Of a DNA stretch of 64,000 nt, positions 8,642-17,167 are shown piece by piece. The translations under genes and the position numbers were made by a program. Under the pieces are notes generated by a model, which did no database searches, was not told where the DNA came from, and was given only the letters and a program-made list of their open reading frames with translations. Source of the stretch: Encephalitozoon hellem ATCC 50504 (taxonomy: Eukaryota; Microsporidia; Unikaryonidae); the NCBI RefSeq assembly GCF_000277815.2, contig NC_018471.1, positions 1-64,000 of the forward strand, in the 5' to 3' direction. How positions within the stretch are numbered: the first letter of the stretch is position 1; each line of letters starts with the position of its first letter.

Positions 8642-9115
8642 ATGGGTATGGGCAAAGGAGTTGCAATATCAAACATACATCCAAGAATAAGACTGAGAGA
8701 TATAGTGGAAATGTTCGGTGTGTTTGACAAGGTAGTTGGGTTCCGGCCATACAAGGATGGATTTGTCTTGAAGTTTGAATCCTTTCCAGAAAAGTCCCTA
8801 GCTATGGACAACTTTCCCTTGGCACGCAGAAGAATGAAGGTTAACATGATAGACTGGAATGATGGATATGACACTTTTGAGAAGGGAAACATTGTTGTGT
8901 TTGAGTCTTGCTTTGACGTGGATGAAATAAGAGACGAATGCTGTATGTTTGGGTGTGTAACTGAAGTATTAAGAAGAGATGGCTCCATATATGTCATCTG
9001 TAATTCCACTGAAGATGGAGAGAATATATTCATGAATATGTATGGAAGATACTACAACAAGGAAAGAATAAGATGCCGCATGGCGAACGAAAAGACACCT
9101 CTTATGAACGAATAA
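8642..9115 (+). CDS. Protein with two RRM-like domains
   Basis: This 157-residue protein looks like two RNA-recognition folds in tandem. The first (about 6-72) opens with VAISNI as an RNP2-like strand and has the KDGFVLKFES stretch in the RNP1 position. The second (about 80-148) opens with NIVVFES and has GSIYVIC. Aromatic RNP1 residues are poorly kept, so RNA binding or a protein-binding RRM variant are both possible. It lies 51 bases downstream of the two-segment membrane protein on the same strand. Confidence 0.6.
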   Translation: MGMGKGVAISNIHPRIRLRDIVEMFGVFDKVVGFRPYKDGFVLKFESFPEKSLAMDNFPLARRRMKVNMIDWNDGYDTFEKGNIVVFESCFDVDEIRDECCMFGCVTEVLRRDGSIYVICNSTEDGENIFMNMYGRYYNKERIRCRMANEKTPLMNE

Positions 9116-9217
9116 ATACATAGGCGCTTTATTTTGAAGTTAAGAGTTTCTCTGGTGTATAAAATAAGTCTGTTACTCATGATTCACAAGCCACAGATTT
9201 GTCGGACAAAAAGAGAT

Positions 9218-9290
9218 ACCCAGCGCGGGACTCGAACCCGCAGCCTACAGATTAAGAGTCTGTCGCTCTATCCTGTTGAGCTAGCCAGGC
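9218..9290 (-). tRNA. tRNA-Lys (CTT)
   Basis: This is a 73-base cloverleaf. The acceptor stem pairs GCCTGGC with GCTGGGT minus the discriminator geometry (several G-U pairs). The D-arm contains AGCTCAACAGGATAGAGC, the anticodon stem ACAGA/TCTGT holds loop CTCTTAA with anticodon CTT, and the T-arm is GCGGG TTCGAGT CCCGC. No intron is present. Confidence 0.92.
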
Positions 9291-9429
9291 TTGCCACTAC
9301 CCACAGAATGTATCATCTACCCTATACCTCGGCTTGTTTACACATATATCCATGTCTAATTACGTTTGATTAAATAATAGATTAAAACAATTGTTTTAAA
9401 AAATCTTATCATCTATCCTTACAAAAACA

Positions 9430-10407
9430 ATGCTATGGATATTGTCTGTGCTTCTGGACATAATTGTGGCACTTAAGCTGGACTCCATTGATCGCTCGGT
9501 TTCTAGGGTCAATAATACAACATATAAGAACCTTGAAGCACTCGTTTCAAAGGACTCGTACTCTCTTGTGAAGACAAAAGATCTTGGTGAGTTCCATTCT
9601 AAGTCCAAATGTACATTGCTTTCCTGCCTTGTAAAGAAAAAATCCATTTTTAACGAGGAGCACATAAACCTGCTGGAGATCAGAGAAGCATATACAGGAT
9701 TTAAGACTGGAGACGGGTCTGCAAAGATATGGAAGAAAATATGGGAGATCTCGAACGAAGACCCGTTGCTTCCAACCCTGGTGAGTGGTCTCCAGTTTTC
9801 TATACTTACCCATTTATCCTCCTTCCACAAGAAGTTCTTCGGAACTTACTTTCCAAACCCTACTCTTTTTGGGAAGAGGTTTCAAGATAAGCATCGGCTG
9901 AACTTTTACTTGACTTATCTCCTTGTGAGAAACTGTGTGGGAAGCATCACCATTGGCGAACGAGAGATGGATGAAGGGCTGTCAATCATAACACAGACCA
10001 TAAAATCCCAAGGCTCTACAGACTGGGTCAAGCAATCTGTCGACCTGGAGAAGACAATACAGAGAGTTGAGGAAATGGCTAGACTGCTGAAACACATAAA
10101 CTGTGAAAAATGCCAGCTATGGGGAACAATCCAGCTCAATGGCCTTAGGGCTGCACTAAAGGTGTTTTCTGGATCTACAAACTTAGAAAGACTTGAGAGA
10201 TTTTTCCTTATTAATCTCTTTATGAGGCTCTCTGTCTCTGTGAGGGAAAACATCAAACTCAGGAGATATAGGATCCCACTCCTTGTAACGGCCTCTCTCT
10301 ACTGGGTGGAGATTCTTTCCTTTGTGACCTCTCTCATGGCAATCTTCCTGATGTCGAGAATCAGAAACAAGTTTAAGAGTAGGATTGCTCTCAAAAGCTG
10401 CATGTAA
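9430..10407 (+). CDS. ERO1: ER oxidoreductin ERO1
   Basis: This 325-residue protein is a short form of ERO1, the FAD enzyme that reoxidises protein disulfide isomerase in the ER lumen. It shows the outer cysteine pair C61 and C66 (CTLLSC), the SGLQFSILTHLS block (119-130), the HRLNFYLTYLL helix (155-165), and the inner active site C225-C228 in CEKCQLWGTIQLNGL. A hydrophobic N-terminus (1-16) can serve as signal, and a segment at about 286-306 may anchor the C-terminus. The usual N-terminal Cys-rich region is reduced. Confidence 0.88.
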   Translation: MLWILSVLLDIIVALKLDSIDRSVSRVNNTTYKNLEALVSKDSYSLVKTKDLGEFHSKSKCTLLSCLVKKKSIFNEEHINLLEIREAYTGFKTGDGSAKIWKKIWEISNEDPLLPTLVSGLQFSILTHLSSFHKKFFGTYFPNPTLFGKRFQDKHRLNFYLTYLLVRNCVGSITIGEREMDEGLSIITQTIKSQGSTDWVKQSVDLEKTIQRVEEMARLLKHINCEKCQLWGTIQLNGLRAALKVFSGSTNLERLERFFLINLFMRLSVSVRENIKLRRYRIPLLVTASLYWVEILSFVTSLMAIFLMSRIRNKFKSRIALKSCM

Positions 10408-10495
10408 TACGTATTAAATTCTGCATTGCCTATCAAATACGTAAGGTAGTCCTCTTCCATCAGAATATAAAAAAACTTGATTTAATCTAACCCTT

Positions 10496-11257
10496 ATGGA
10501 CCAAGTAACAAGTTTGGAGGAAATTAAAAGGCTTATAAAACGCAAAGATCTAGAGGCCCTTGATTCCGTCTTGTCTGCTTCCAGGGGCATAAGCGCCTCT
10601 GACCTCGAGGAGCTCATTAAGCTGTCCGATTCTAAAAAGATCCAAAGTCTTATAAAGACCAAATATCCAGAGATTATAAGGGGGGAGTCCACAAATAAAA
10701 AAGAGATGGAAGAAAAGACGCCTTCTGTCTCTAGAGATGATACCGATTCCTCCTTAGCTCTTGAAGAGGTGGCAACAGGTGAGTCACAAAAGGATAGGTC
10801 TATTAAAATGTTCTTTGAAGCTTTTAAGACATCTATTTCTGACTGCAGCAATAGACATGCAGCATTTCTTGCAAAGCAGATAACCACTGAGATATTTGGG
10901 AGGAATCCATCGGACATTGCAAAGCTCATACGAAGCAAATGCCTTAACTTGAAGGACAAAAACAATCCGGTTCTTTGTAGAAGAGTTTATGATGGAGAAA
11001 TTTCTCCGTCGAGATACGTTGATATGACATCAGAAGAAATGAAAAGTGAAAGCTTACGTAACGAGGAGGTCAAGATGATAGAGGTCAGTCTTTATGAGTG
11101 CCAGATCCCCACACAAAAGGCAGAAACAGACATGTTCAAGTGCAACAAGTGTGGAGAAAGAAAATGCTCTTATAGGCAGCTACAGACAAGGTCTGGCGAT
11201 GAGCCCATGACCACCTTTGTAACCTGTGAATGTGGAAATAAGTGGAGGTTTTGTTGA
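10496..11257 (+). CDS. DST1: Transcription elongation factor TFIIS
   Basis: This 253-residue protein has an N-terminal helical region (1-60), the central domain (about 100-195) and a C-terminal zinc ribbon (212-253). The ribbon carries the catalytic RSGDEPMTTFVTC loop with D235 and E236, which reaches the RNA polymerase II active site to promote transcript cleavage. The zinc cysteines are C216, C219, C244, C246 and terminal C253. The third and fourth ligands are spaced C-x-C, where the family has C-x2-C. It is tandem with ERO1, 88 bases downstream. Confidence 0.92.
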   Translation: MDQVTSLEEIKRLIKRKDLEALDSVLSASRGISASDLEELIKLSDSKKIQSLIKTKYPEIIRGESTNKKEMEEKTPSVSRDDTDSSLALEEVATGESQKDRSIKMFFEAFKTSISDCSNRHAAFLAKQITTEIFGRNPSDIAKLIRSKCLNLKDKNNPVLCRRVYDGEISPSRYVDMTSEEMKSESLRNEEVKMIEVSLYECQIPTQKAETDMFKCNKCGERKCSYRQLQTRSGDEPMTTFVTCECGNKWRFC

Positions 11258-11342
11258 CCCAGCCACCGCATGCTCTGACTAATTCCTATCTCCCTTTATA
11301 CCGGGAATATCCTCGGCAATTTATCCTTAAAATTAAAAGTAT

Positions 11343-11957
11343 TTAATTGATGCCTCTATAAATTATATCTGTGATGTGACTGCATGCCTTTTGAACTTGA
11401 TCTTTATCGCCTCCAGAAATGGCAAGCGCCTTTGATCCACCACGGCTTCCATCTATTACTCTTATAATAATCTTAAAGTCCTTTTGAAGTCTGTATATGT
11501 TCGTTCCGTTCCTTCCTATCACAAGATCCTCCGCCTCAGGGGGGACATCCAAAACCTTGACTTCTTTATCGGTCTGGATACTTCCAGAAAGCTTGTTGTG
11601 TATGTATTCCATTTTTTCCCTGAAGGACTCAATGCCTGTGGTCGTTCCTCTGACCAAGAGGATCATTATTCCTGGATCCCTATTGAACTTGTCCATGCTT
11701 ATAGAGACATTTGCCTCGCGAGCCAACATCTCCAGCTCGCCTTCATTCATCCTGGGAATAACCATTTCTTCTTGGGATTCTTTATCTTTTTCTAGATACT
11801 CATTAAGTCCCATTTTTCTATACTTCTGAGGCTCTTTGTAAAAAACAACCTTGTTGTGTTCTCTTCTTACTTCTCTCTTATATTCTCCTCTAAGCCTCTC
11901 AAGAAATTCACTGGAAGTCAATGCTATATCTTCTGGCTCGGGTATTCTTTTATTCAT
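11343..11957 (-). CDS. KH-domain RNA-binding protein
   Basis: This 204-residue protein has a basic N-terminal half and a C-terminal KH domain (about 130-200) with the GxxG loop G148-R-N-G151 in the run LVIGRNGTNIYRLQKDF. Residues 75-125 look like a second, degenerate KH fold lacking GxxG. This would be a nucleic-acid-binding protein in splicing, rRNA maturation or mRNA control; I cannot name the orthologue. It converges with TFIIS, leaving 85 bases. Confidence 0.7.
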   Translation of the reverse strand: MNKRIPEPEDIALTSSEFLERLRGEYKREVRREHNKVVFYKEPQKYRKMGLNEYLEKDKESQEEMVIPRMNEGELEMLAREANVSISMDKFNRDPGIMILLVRGTTTGIESFREKMEYIHNKLSGSIQTDKEVKVLDVPPEAEDLVIGRNGTNIYRLQKDFKIIIRVIDGSRGGSKALAISGGDKDQVQKACSHITDIIYRGIN

Positions 11958-12021
11958 AAGGGATCGAGTTTCCTACACGATATCAATCTGTGCGATATCA
12001 GCCCTCCCAGTGTGGGTTGCA

Positions 12022-12095
12022 GTTCTGGTAGCTCAGTCGGTTAGAGCGTCGTGCTAATAACGCGAAGGCCCAGGGTTCGAGTCCCTGTCGGAACA
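12022..12095 (+). tRNA. tRNA-Ile (AAT)
   Basis: This 74-base cloverleaf has acceptor GTTCTGG paired with TCGGAAC, D-arm AGCTCAGTCGGTTAGAGC, anticodon stem TCGTG/CGCGA with loop CTAATAA and anticodon AAT, and T-arm CAGGG TTCGAGT CCCTG. No intron is present. Confidence 0.92.
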
Positions 12096-12113
12096 TTTTT
12101 GTCCCGCTCAAGT

Positions 12114-13259
12114 TCAATTATTTTTTTCTTTTTCCCACCTGTCTTTCCACTTCTTTACATTATGCGTCTTCAAACATTTCTCAAACAGTCTATGGTCCAT
12201 TTCAAGGATGGCATGGAGGATCTTTAATACTCTATTCACACTCTCAGCCCTCCAAAGCTTCTGGGACGCTCTGTAAATAGACCCAAAAACCTTTGGTACA
12301 AACGTTTCTTTATGTCTCGATACATTCCAATGATTCAAAAGCAGCATCTCTGCCATCGCCTCAATCACTAAGTAATGGTTTGAATCAAAAGACATCCTTA
12401 TAATCTCACAGATTTCGTCCTCGAGACATATGTACGTTTCGTCACACATGATTCGAAGAACATCACCTACAATATGAGCAATCGAAACCTTTGTATTCGA
12501 CCATGCCTTTTCAAATGTCCCCTTCAGATGCTTTATAGTTAGAGGAATTGCTTTGGGATAGTTTATACAGATAGTCCTTATCATTTTAGGCATCTCTTTG
12601 CTTTCTCCGCAAAACCTTGTCTCAATCATGCGGAGAATTATCTGGTAGTGAAAGGCAACCATGTCTTCATATCCAATAGCTCTTTTCTTTACAATCACTA
12701 TTATAATCCTCAAAGCCTCTTCTAGTCCAACATGATTCCTGTTGTTATCTATAAAGTTTACAAGCTCGTTGGTTAGCCCAAGGAAAACAGCATGAAGGCA
12801 TCTCGAGCAATTAGAAATGCTTATCAAGAGCTCTGAGAGCTGCATTCTTTCTTTTGGGTCGTCTGTTCTGATCATCCCCACCAGTCTCATAATAATTTCT
12901 TGTGTAAGTACTTCTCCAACAGTTTCTCTATCCACTTTTCTCAATGCACAAACTAGTATTCTAAAGGAACCGTTAACATCTGAGCTTCTAAGATGCTTCA
13001 GACTTACATCATCCACCATTGAATACATTTGTCCCGTAGGATTGATAGATTTAGGAAGCGTTCTTATTATGTGTCTCAAAGCCATCCTGGATATGCTCGA
13101 AAAAATAGCCTTTCTAGTATCTGGATCTCCAAAATTCCCTTCAAGCATTCCCAATATATCTCTATGTGTCTCGGAACTAGCAAGCGCAGCCATTTTATCT
13201 TCATTAAAAAGAGAAACCTTGCTTATGTCATTCATCTCACATTTATTGCTTTTCTTCAT
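12114..13259 (-). CDS. PP2A B56-type regulatory subunit
   Basis: This 381-residue protein resembles the B56 (RTS1) family of protein phosphatase 2A regulatory subunits, which form a HEAT-like solenoid that picks substrates. The clearest stretch is near the C-terminus, with FVPKVFGSIYRASQKLW and then HAILEMDHRLFEKC, matching the family's final helices. The N-terminal half is strongly diverged. The open frame starts at a TTG; the first ATG (13257-13259) is used. It is divergent from the sugar transporter, with 147 bases between the starts. Confidence 0.7.
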   Translation of the reverse strand: MKKSNKCEMNDISKVSLFNEDKMAALASSETHRDILGMLEGNFGDPDTRKAIFSSISRMALRHIIRTLPKSINPTGQMYSMVDDVSLKHLRSSDVNGSFRILVCALRKVDRETVGEVLTQEIIMRLVGMIRTDDPKERMQLSELLISISNCSRCLHAVFLGLTNELVNFIDNNRNHVGLEEALRIIIVIVKKRAIGYEDMVAFHYQIILRMIETRFCGESKEMPKMIRTICINYPKAIPLTIKHLKGTFEKAWSNTKVSIAHIVGDVLRIMCDETYICLEDEICEIIRMSFDSNHYLVIEAMAEMLLLNHWNVSRHKETFVPKVFGSIYRASQKLWRAESVNRVLKILHAILEMDHRLFEKCLKTHNVKKWKDRWEKEKNN

Positions 13260-13406
13260 AGCATTAAAGGCATTACTTTGCACTTTGTCGATCTGAGCCA
13301 GAAATGGAATACATTCCAATTTACTTAAAATTGTCAAATAAATTCTAACCTTTCAGATACGTTTAAGACAAATCAGTATATAATCAAAACAAACCTCAAT
13401 CCCTCA

Positions 13407-14594
13407 ATGAATACAATAGAAATACAAAAGTCAGTCTACTACTCAACAGTGATGGCCTCCATGTCATCCGTGCTGTTCGGAACATCACTTACGGTGATGG
13501 GAAGCATGTATCCGTATGTCTCAAAAATGTGGAGGCAAACAATGGATCAGGCAGAAGTGGACAATTTGTGGGGGTTGGCATCAAGCAGTATATTCCTCGG
13601 GTGCCTGGCTTCAAACATTCTGTCAAGCATAATCAAACCAAACATGAAAAGAGCCTTAATATTTAACAGCATTTTCTATGCAATGGGATACATGACCTTT
13701 TTCTTTTCTCAGAGTTTCATGTCTATCTTTTCCGGGAGATTGATCATAGGATTTGCTTCGGGGATAACATGTGCAATCGTGCCCATATATACCTCGTTTA
13801 TTTCGCCGGTTATGCACAGGGGGTTCCTGCTGTCTTTCCATCCACTTGGAATCACTATCGGAATAACCTTAGGGAACGCCCTTTCTTGTCTCAATTCAGA
13901 AAGCACCTGGACAATTCCGCTAATCATAACTCTATTCTTAATAGGGCTGAATTTTGTAGGGCTCTTCTGGGCAATAGACCCTTTCCATCAAGAGAAACCT
14001 TCTGAGGTATCTCTTTATGCCTTGATCAGGAACCGCAAAGCGAGAAGGTCTGTCTTCCTTGTGATGTTAGTCCATGTGTCCCAGCATCTTTGTGGTGTGG
14101 ATTATATAACCCTGTTTCTCAAAGATCTCTTCCCTGCAGATGTATACTCTCCAGAAGTAACTGCCATATTGATCTCCTTGGCCTCTGTTGTAATAACTGC
14201 ACTTTCAGGAAGATACGTCGATCGTGTTGGAAGAAAGCCTTTGATCATCATCAGTTCTCTTATCGCCGGTGGAGCAACAGCCATGCTTACATTCGGCCTG
14301 TATCCAACCGCTGCAGCCTTATTATTCGTAGCAGGATATAATATGGGCCTTTGCTCTATCCCATGGTTCATAACAGCAGAAATATTCCCACCGAAATACT
14401 CAGGCCCTGCAGGACTTTTGGGTGTTTCTTTGAACTGGCTGTCAGCATACACCACTCTATCAGCTCTTTATCCATTGCACATCAGGTATGGAAGAATTGT
14501 ATTTTCCTTCTACACAGCTTGCATGGCCTTGTTTGCCGGACTGATGGCCGTCTTTTTCAAGGAGACCAAAAATAGAGCGCCAGCTTTTCAGTAG
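13407..14594 (+). CDS. Sugar transporter of the major facilitator superfamily
   Basis: This 395-residue protein has about 12 membrane segments. Sugar-porter signatures include GRLIIGFASG (about 109-118), the mid-protein DRVGRK loop (about 271), PWFITAEIFPPKYSG (about 323) and a C-terminal KETK. It would import glucose or another host sugar across the plasma membrane, which fits an intracellular parasite. It is short for the family (usually 450-500), with trimmed loops and ends. The 3' end lies 14 bases from the convergent ADA2 gene. Confidence 0.88.
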   Translation: MNTIEIQKSVYYSTVMASMSSVLFGTSLTVMGSMYPYVSKMWRQTMDQAEVDNLWGLASSSIFLGCLASNILSSIIKPNMKRALIFNSIFYAMGYMTFFFSQSFMSIFSGRLIIGFASGITCAIVPIYTSFISPVMHRGFLLSFHPLGITIGITLGNALSCLNSESTWTIPLIITLFLIGLNFVGLFWAIDPFHQEKPSEVSLYALIRNRKARRSVFLVMLVHVSQHLCGVDYITLFLKDLFPADVYSPEVTAILISLASVVITALSGRYVDRVGRKPLIIISSLIAGGATAMLTFGLYPTAAALLFVAGYNMGLCSIPWFITAEIFPPKYSGPAGLLGVSLNWLSAYTTLSALYPLHIRYGRIVFSFYTACMALFAGLMAVFFKETKNRAPAFQ

Positions 14595-14608
14595 GAATTA
14601 CAATTGTA

Positions 14609-15634
14609 TTATTTATTTTCTTTTTTCTCCATAAATCCATGCTCTAGAAAGAAGTTGTATAAAGAATCGGTTTCTTTCAAAAACCCGAAGAGTCTATTGA
14701 AATCTTCTTTTGTGCATCTCTTTCCCCCGGTTAGGCAAGAAACCATTTCTTTCCTTATTCCGATGTATGTGTCGAGTGGTATCCCATGAGTTTTGCACAG
14801 TCTCCTTTCCTCTTCGTCGACAAAGTACTCTGAAGATAAGACATCCTTGAAATTTGGCACGCTGCTGCCTTCCTGCTTACATTTGCTTAACAGCTCACGA
14901 AGCTTCTCCTCTATGTATATCCCACGGAAAAAGGTATTGAAATCTGACCTGGTCAAATATGGTGCAATCCATCCAATCCCATCTACAACCTTGCAATCCT
15001 TATCCTTTTTCTCTAGAGCACCCATGTCTACTAGATTTTTCTCTAGTATAGCGTGCTTCCTTCTATTTCTAAACTTAATTACCTTCATATACGAGTCGAG
15101 GACAGCATCCACAACTCTCCTTTCTATTTCTCCTTCATCTGGGCTAAGGTCTTTTATGGTGCCTTCGTATTCATTCATGTATTCAACATCAAAGTCCCTT
15201 CTATAAGGCATATACGAACCGATTGTTCCTCTATAAGGATTGCTTGCCCTCTCTGCCACCCGAGGCAACTCGTCTTCTCTCTTTTCAAACTTAAACACTT
15301 TGTAAAAGTGTTTCTCAACATCCTTTTCCTTTCCGATATATTTAGAAATCCCAGACCAATTTCCTATTCCAGAAACGCTAAGACCTTCCATGAACAAAAT
15401 TTCTTCCATAAGAGTCCATCTTTCTTCATGAATCTGAGTGTCCATTTTTGACACCACTCTATATTTGTGGTATTTACTGTGTAAGGATATCTCCACTTGG
15501 TTTACAAAGCACGAAAGACATAGATCTATTTCACATTCAAAGCACTTTATATATGTAAGGCTTGTTGTTTCAACAAAGCAGTTGTCACAAAGTATCGATA
15601 TTCCTCCAAACTCATCCGAGAATGAAAAGGCCAT
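14609..15634 (-). CDS. ADA2: Transcriptional adaptor ADA2
   Basis: This 341-residue protein has a ZZ zinc finger at the N-terminus (C16, C19 and further Cys/His to about 60), a SANT domain (about 70-115, EERWTLMEEILFMEGL to IGKEKDVEKHFY), and a SWIRM-like C-terminal domain (about 255-335). This is the order of ADA2, the adaptor that activates the GCN5 acetyltransferase in SAGA-type complexes. It is shorter than yeast ADA2 (434 residues). Confidence 0.9.
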   Translation of the reverse strand: MAFSFSDEFGGISILCDNCFVETTSLTYIKCFECEIDLCLSCFVNQVEISLHSKYHKYRVVSKMDTQIHEERWTLMEEILFMEGLSVSGIGNWSGISKYIGKEKDVEKHFYKVFKFEKREDELPRVAERASNPYRGTIGSYMPYRRDFDVEYMNEYEGTIKDLSPDEGEIERRVVDAVLDSYMKVIKFRNRRKHAILEKNLVDMGALEKKDKDCKVVDGIGWIAPYLTRSDFNTFFRGIYIEEKLRELLSKCKQEGSSVPNFKDVLSSEYFVDEEERRLCKTHGIPLDTYIGIRKEMVSCLTGGKRCTKEDFNRLFGFLKETDSLYNFFLEHGFMEKKENK

Positions 15635-15778
15635 GGGAATGTTTTATTCTTGTTTTTTGAATGATTCCACAGTTATTTCCATACTAGCAATAAACTTGAA
15701 GATCCAGCTGGTTTCTTTATAGCAATTGGAACGGGTGCAAATAAAGTACATGTCTACAAGACCCTTGCATAGGTCCCT

Positions 15779-17041
15779 ATGGTAGTATTCGATGACACAG
15801 GAGAGGATGAGTTGGAAAGTACCTTGTTAAGCCATATCGATATCCCATACTTCAGGAACAATCCATCGTATATATCTCTCTGGCAGAAGTACTATTATAA
15901 GAACAATAGCCCGCATGTGCTCTTCCTGATGAAATACAAAAAGATATCTCAATACTATCATTGGATTTATGTAGAGTTATCGAGGTTTTTTATGAGGAAT
16001 AATCACTACGGAGCATGTAAAGCAATTCTTAACATGGGAATAGCATGCAATGCATATGACCGAAGGGTCTTGGAAGACGAGCTAAGGAAGATTCCGGCAT
16101 CGGCCAATCTCTTCTCTGAAAATGAGGTTAATGCTTTGCTGAATCCAAAGGGGTTCACTGTGCTGGGGAAGGTTTGGAACTCCTACCAAGAAGCCTTGTT
16201 TTACAATAGAGAGTTGTTTATTTTCGATCATGAAGAGATGTCTTTCGAAGAGTATAGAAGCAGGTCATACATTAAAAAACCAAGGCCATCTCCAGAGGAA
16301 TGTGTGGCAAGGATTGGCATGAAGCATTTGGCAGATTGCTCGAAGTCAGGCGGAGATGGAGAACTTGAGAACAAGAGAAAATGTAAACTGGCAAATGCAA
16401 ATAGAATTCTAGTTGCAGGACAGGAAATAGTAATCGATGGGTATACTTATTACATCAAAGAGATTATGGATGGAAATAGATACAGAATGACATGCTTGTC
16501 TGAAGAAGCTCCCGAAGATCTTGTGCACAAAGGAGATGTCATGCTTCAAGAGGTAACAAAGACCTCCATAGATCTGGCTTTGAGGCTGAATCCTGATTAT
16601 GTTCCTAAATTTGTTGTAAAAGAGTTAGGTTCGAGAACGTTTTTACTTTATGAGTTTTGTACATTTGGAACTCTCAAAAACTGCCTAAATATATCTGATG
16701 CTATAAAATCTCGAATCGCTTTATACTTTGTAAGCCAGCTTGCTGAAATACTCGATGAAATGAAGGAAAAGAAGTGTAAATTTGTAGCATTCTCATTGGA
16801 AAGCCTCTGCGTTTCTGAGGATTGCATGCTTAAGATAGCTGATTTTAACCTATCTTCAGAAGATCCAGAAATGAGTTATGAATATATAGTCAAAGATGCT
16901 CTGTCACAATACTGCAGAATTCCTTCTGACGATCAGGATGCTGTCCAAAAAGCCAGAAGTATTCTCCGAAACACAGACTTGAAGGGGCTTATTACGGGAT
17001 ATAGAATACATCTATACGAAAGGATATGTGGGTACTGCTGA
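15779..17041 (+). CDS. BUB1: MadBub spindle checkpoint protein with degenerate kinase domain
   Basis: This 420-residue protein starts with the Mad3/BUB1 TPR region (about 24-105, NPSYISLWQKYY through NMGIACNAYDRRVLEDEL). The conserved motif EEMSFEEYRSR follows at 152-162. The C-terminal part (about 205-400) is shaped like a kinase domain, but the catalytic HxD/KPxN loop is replaced by FVAFSLESL (336-344) and DFG by DFN (355-357). It should bind kinetochores and support the mitotic checkpoint without phosphotransfer. I see no KEN box. A CCCT stretch directly precedes the ATG. Confidence 0.8.
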   Translation: MVVFDDTGEDELESTLLSHIDIPYFRNNPSYISLWQKYYYKNNSPHVLFLMKYKKISQYYHWIYVELSRFFMRNNHYGACKAILNMGIACNAYDRRVLEDELRKIPASANLFSENEVNALLNPKGFTVLGKVWNSYQEALFYNRELFIFDHEEMSFEEYRSRSYIKKPRPSPEECVARIGMKHLADCSKSGGDGELENKRKCKLANANRILVAGQEIVIDGYTYYIKEIMDGNRYRMTCLSEEAPEDLVHKGDVMLQEVTKTSIDLALRLNPDYVPKFVVKELGSRTFLLYEFCTFGTLKNCLNISDAIKSRIALYFVSQLAEILDEMKEKKCKFVAFSLESLCVSEDCMLKIADFNLSSEDPEMSYEYIVKDALSQYCRIPSDDQDAVQKARSILRNTDLKGLITGYRIHLYERICGYC

Positions 17042-17167
17042 GGGATTACCTATACTAATACTACCAAGTACAGCCAACGGCCCTTTTTCTGGGAGGATAC
17101 TGTACTTTTGTAAATCCTGCTTTGAAAGGCTTTTCATATCAATTCAATTTTCAGAAGGCCCTAGGAG

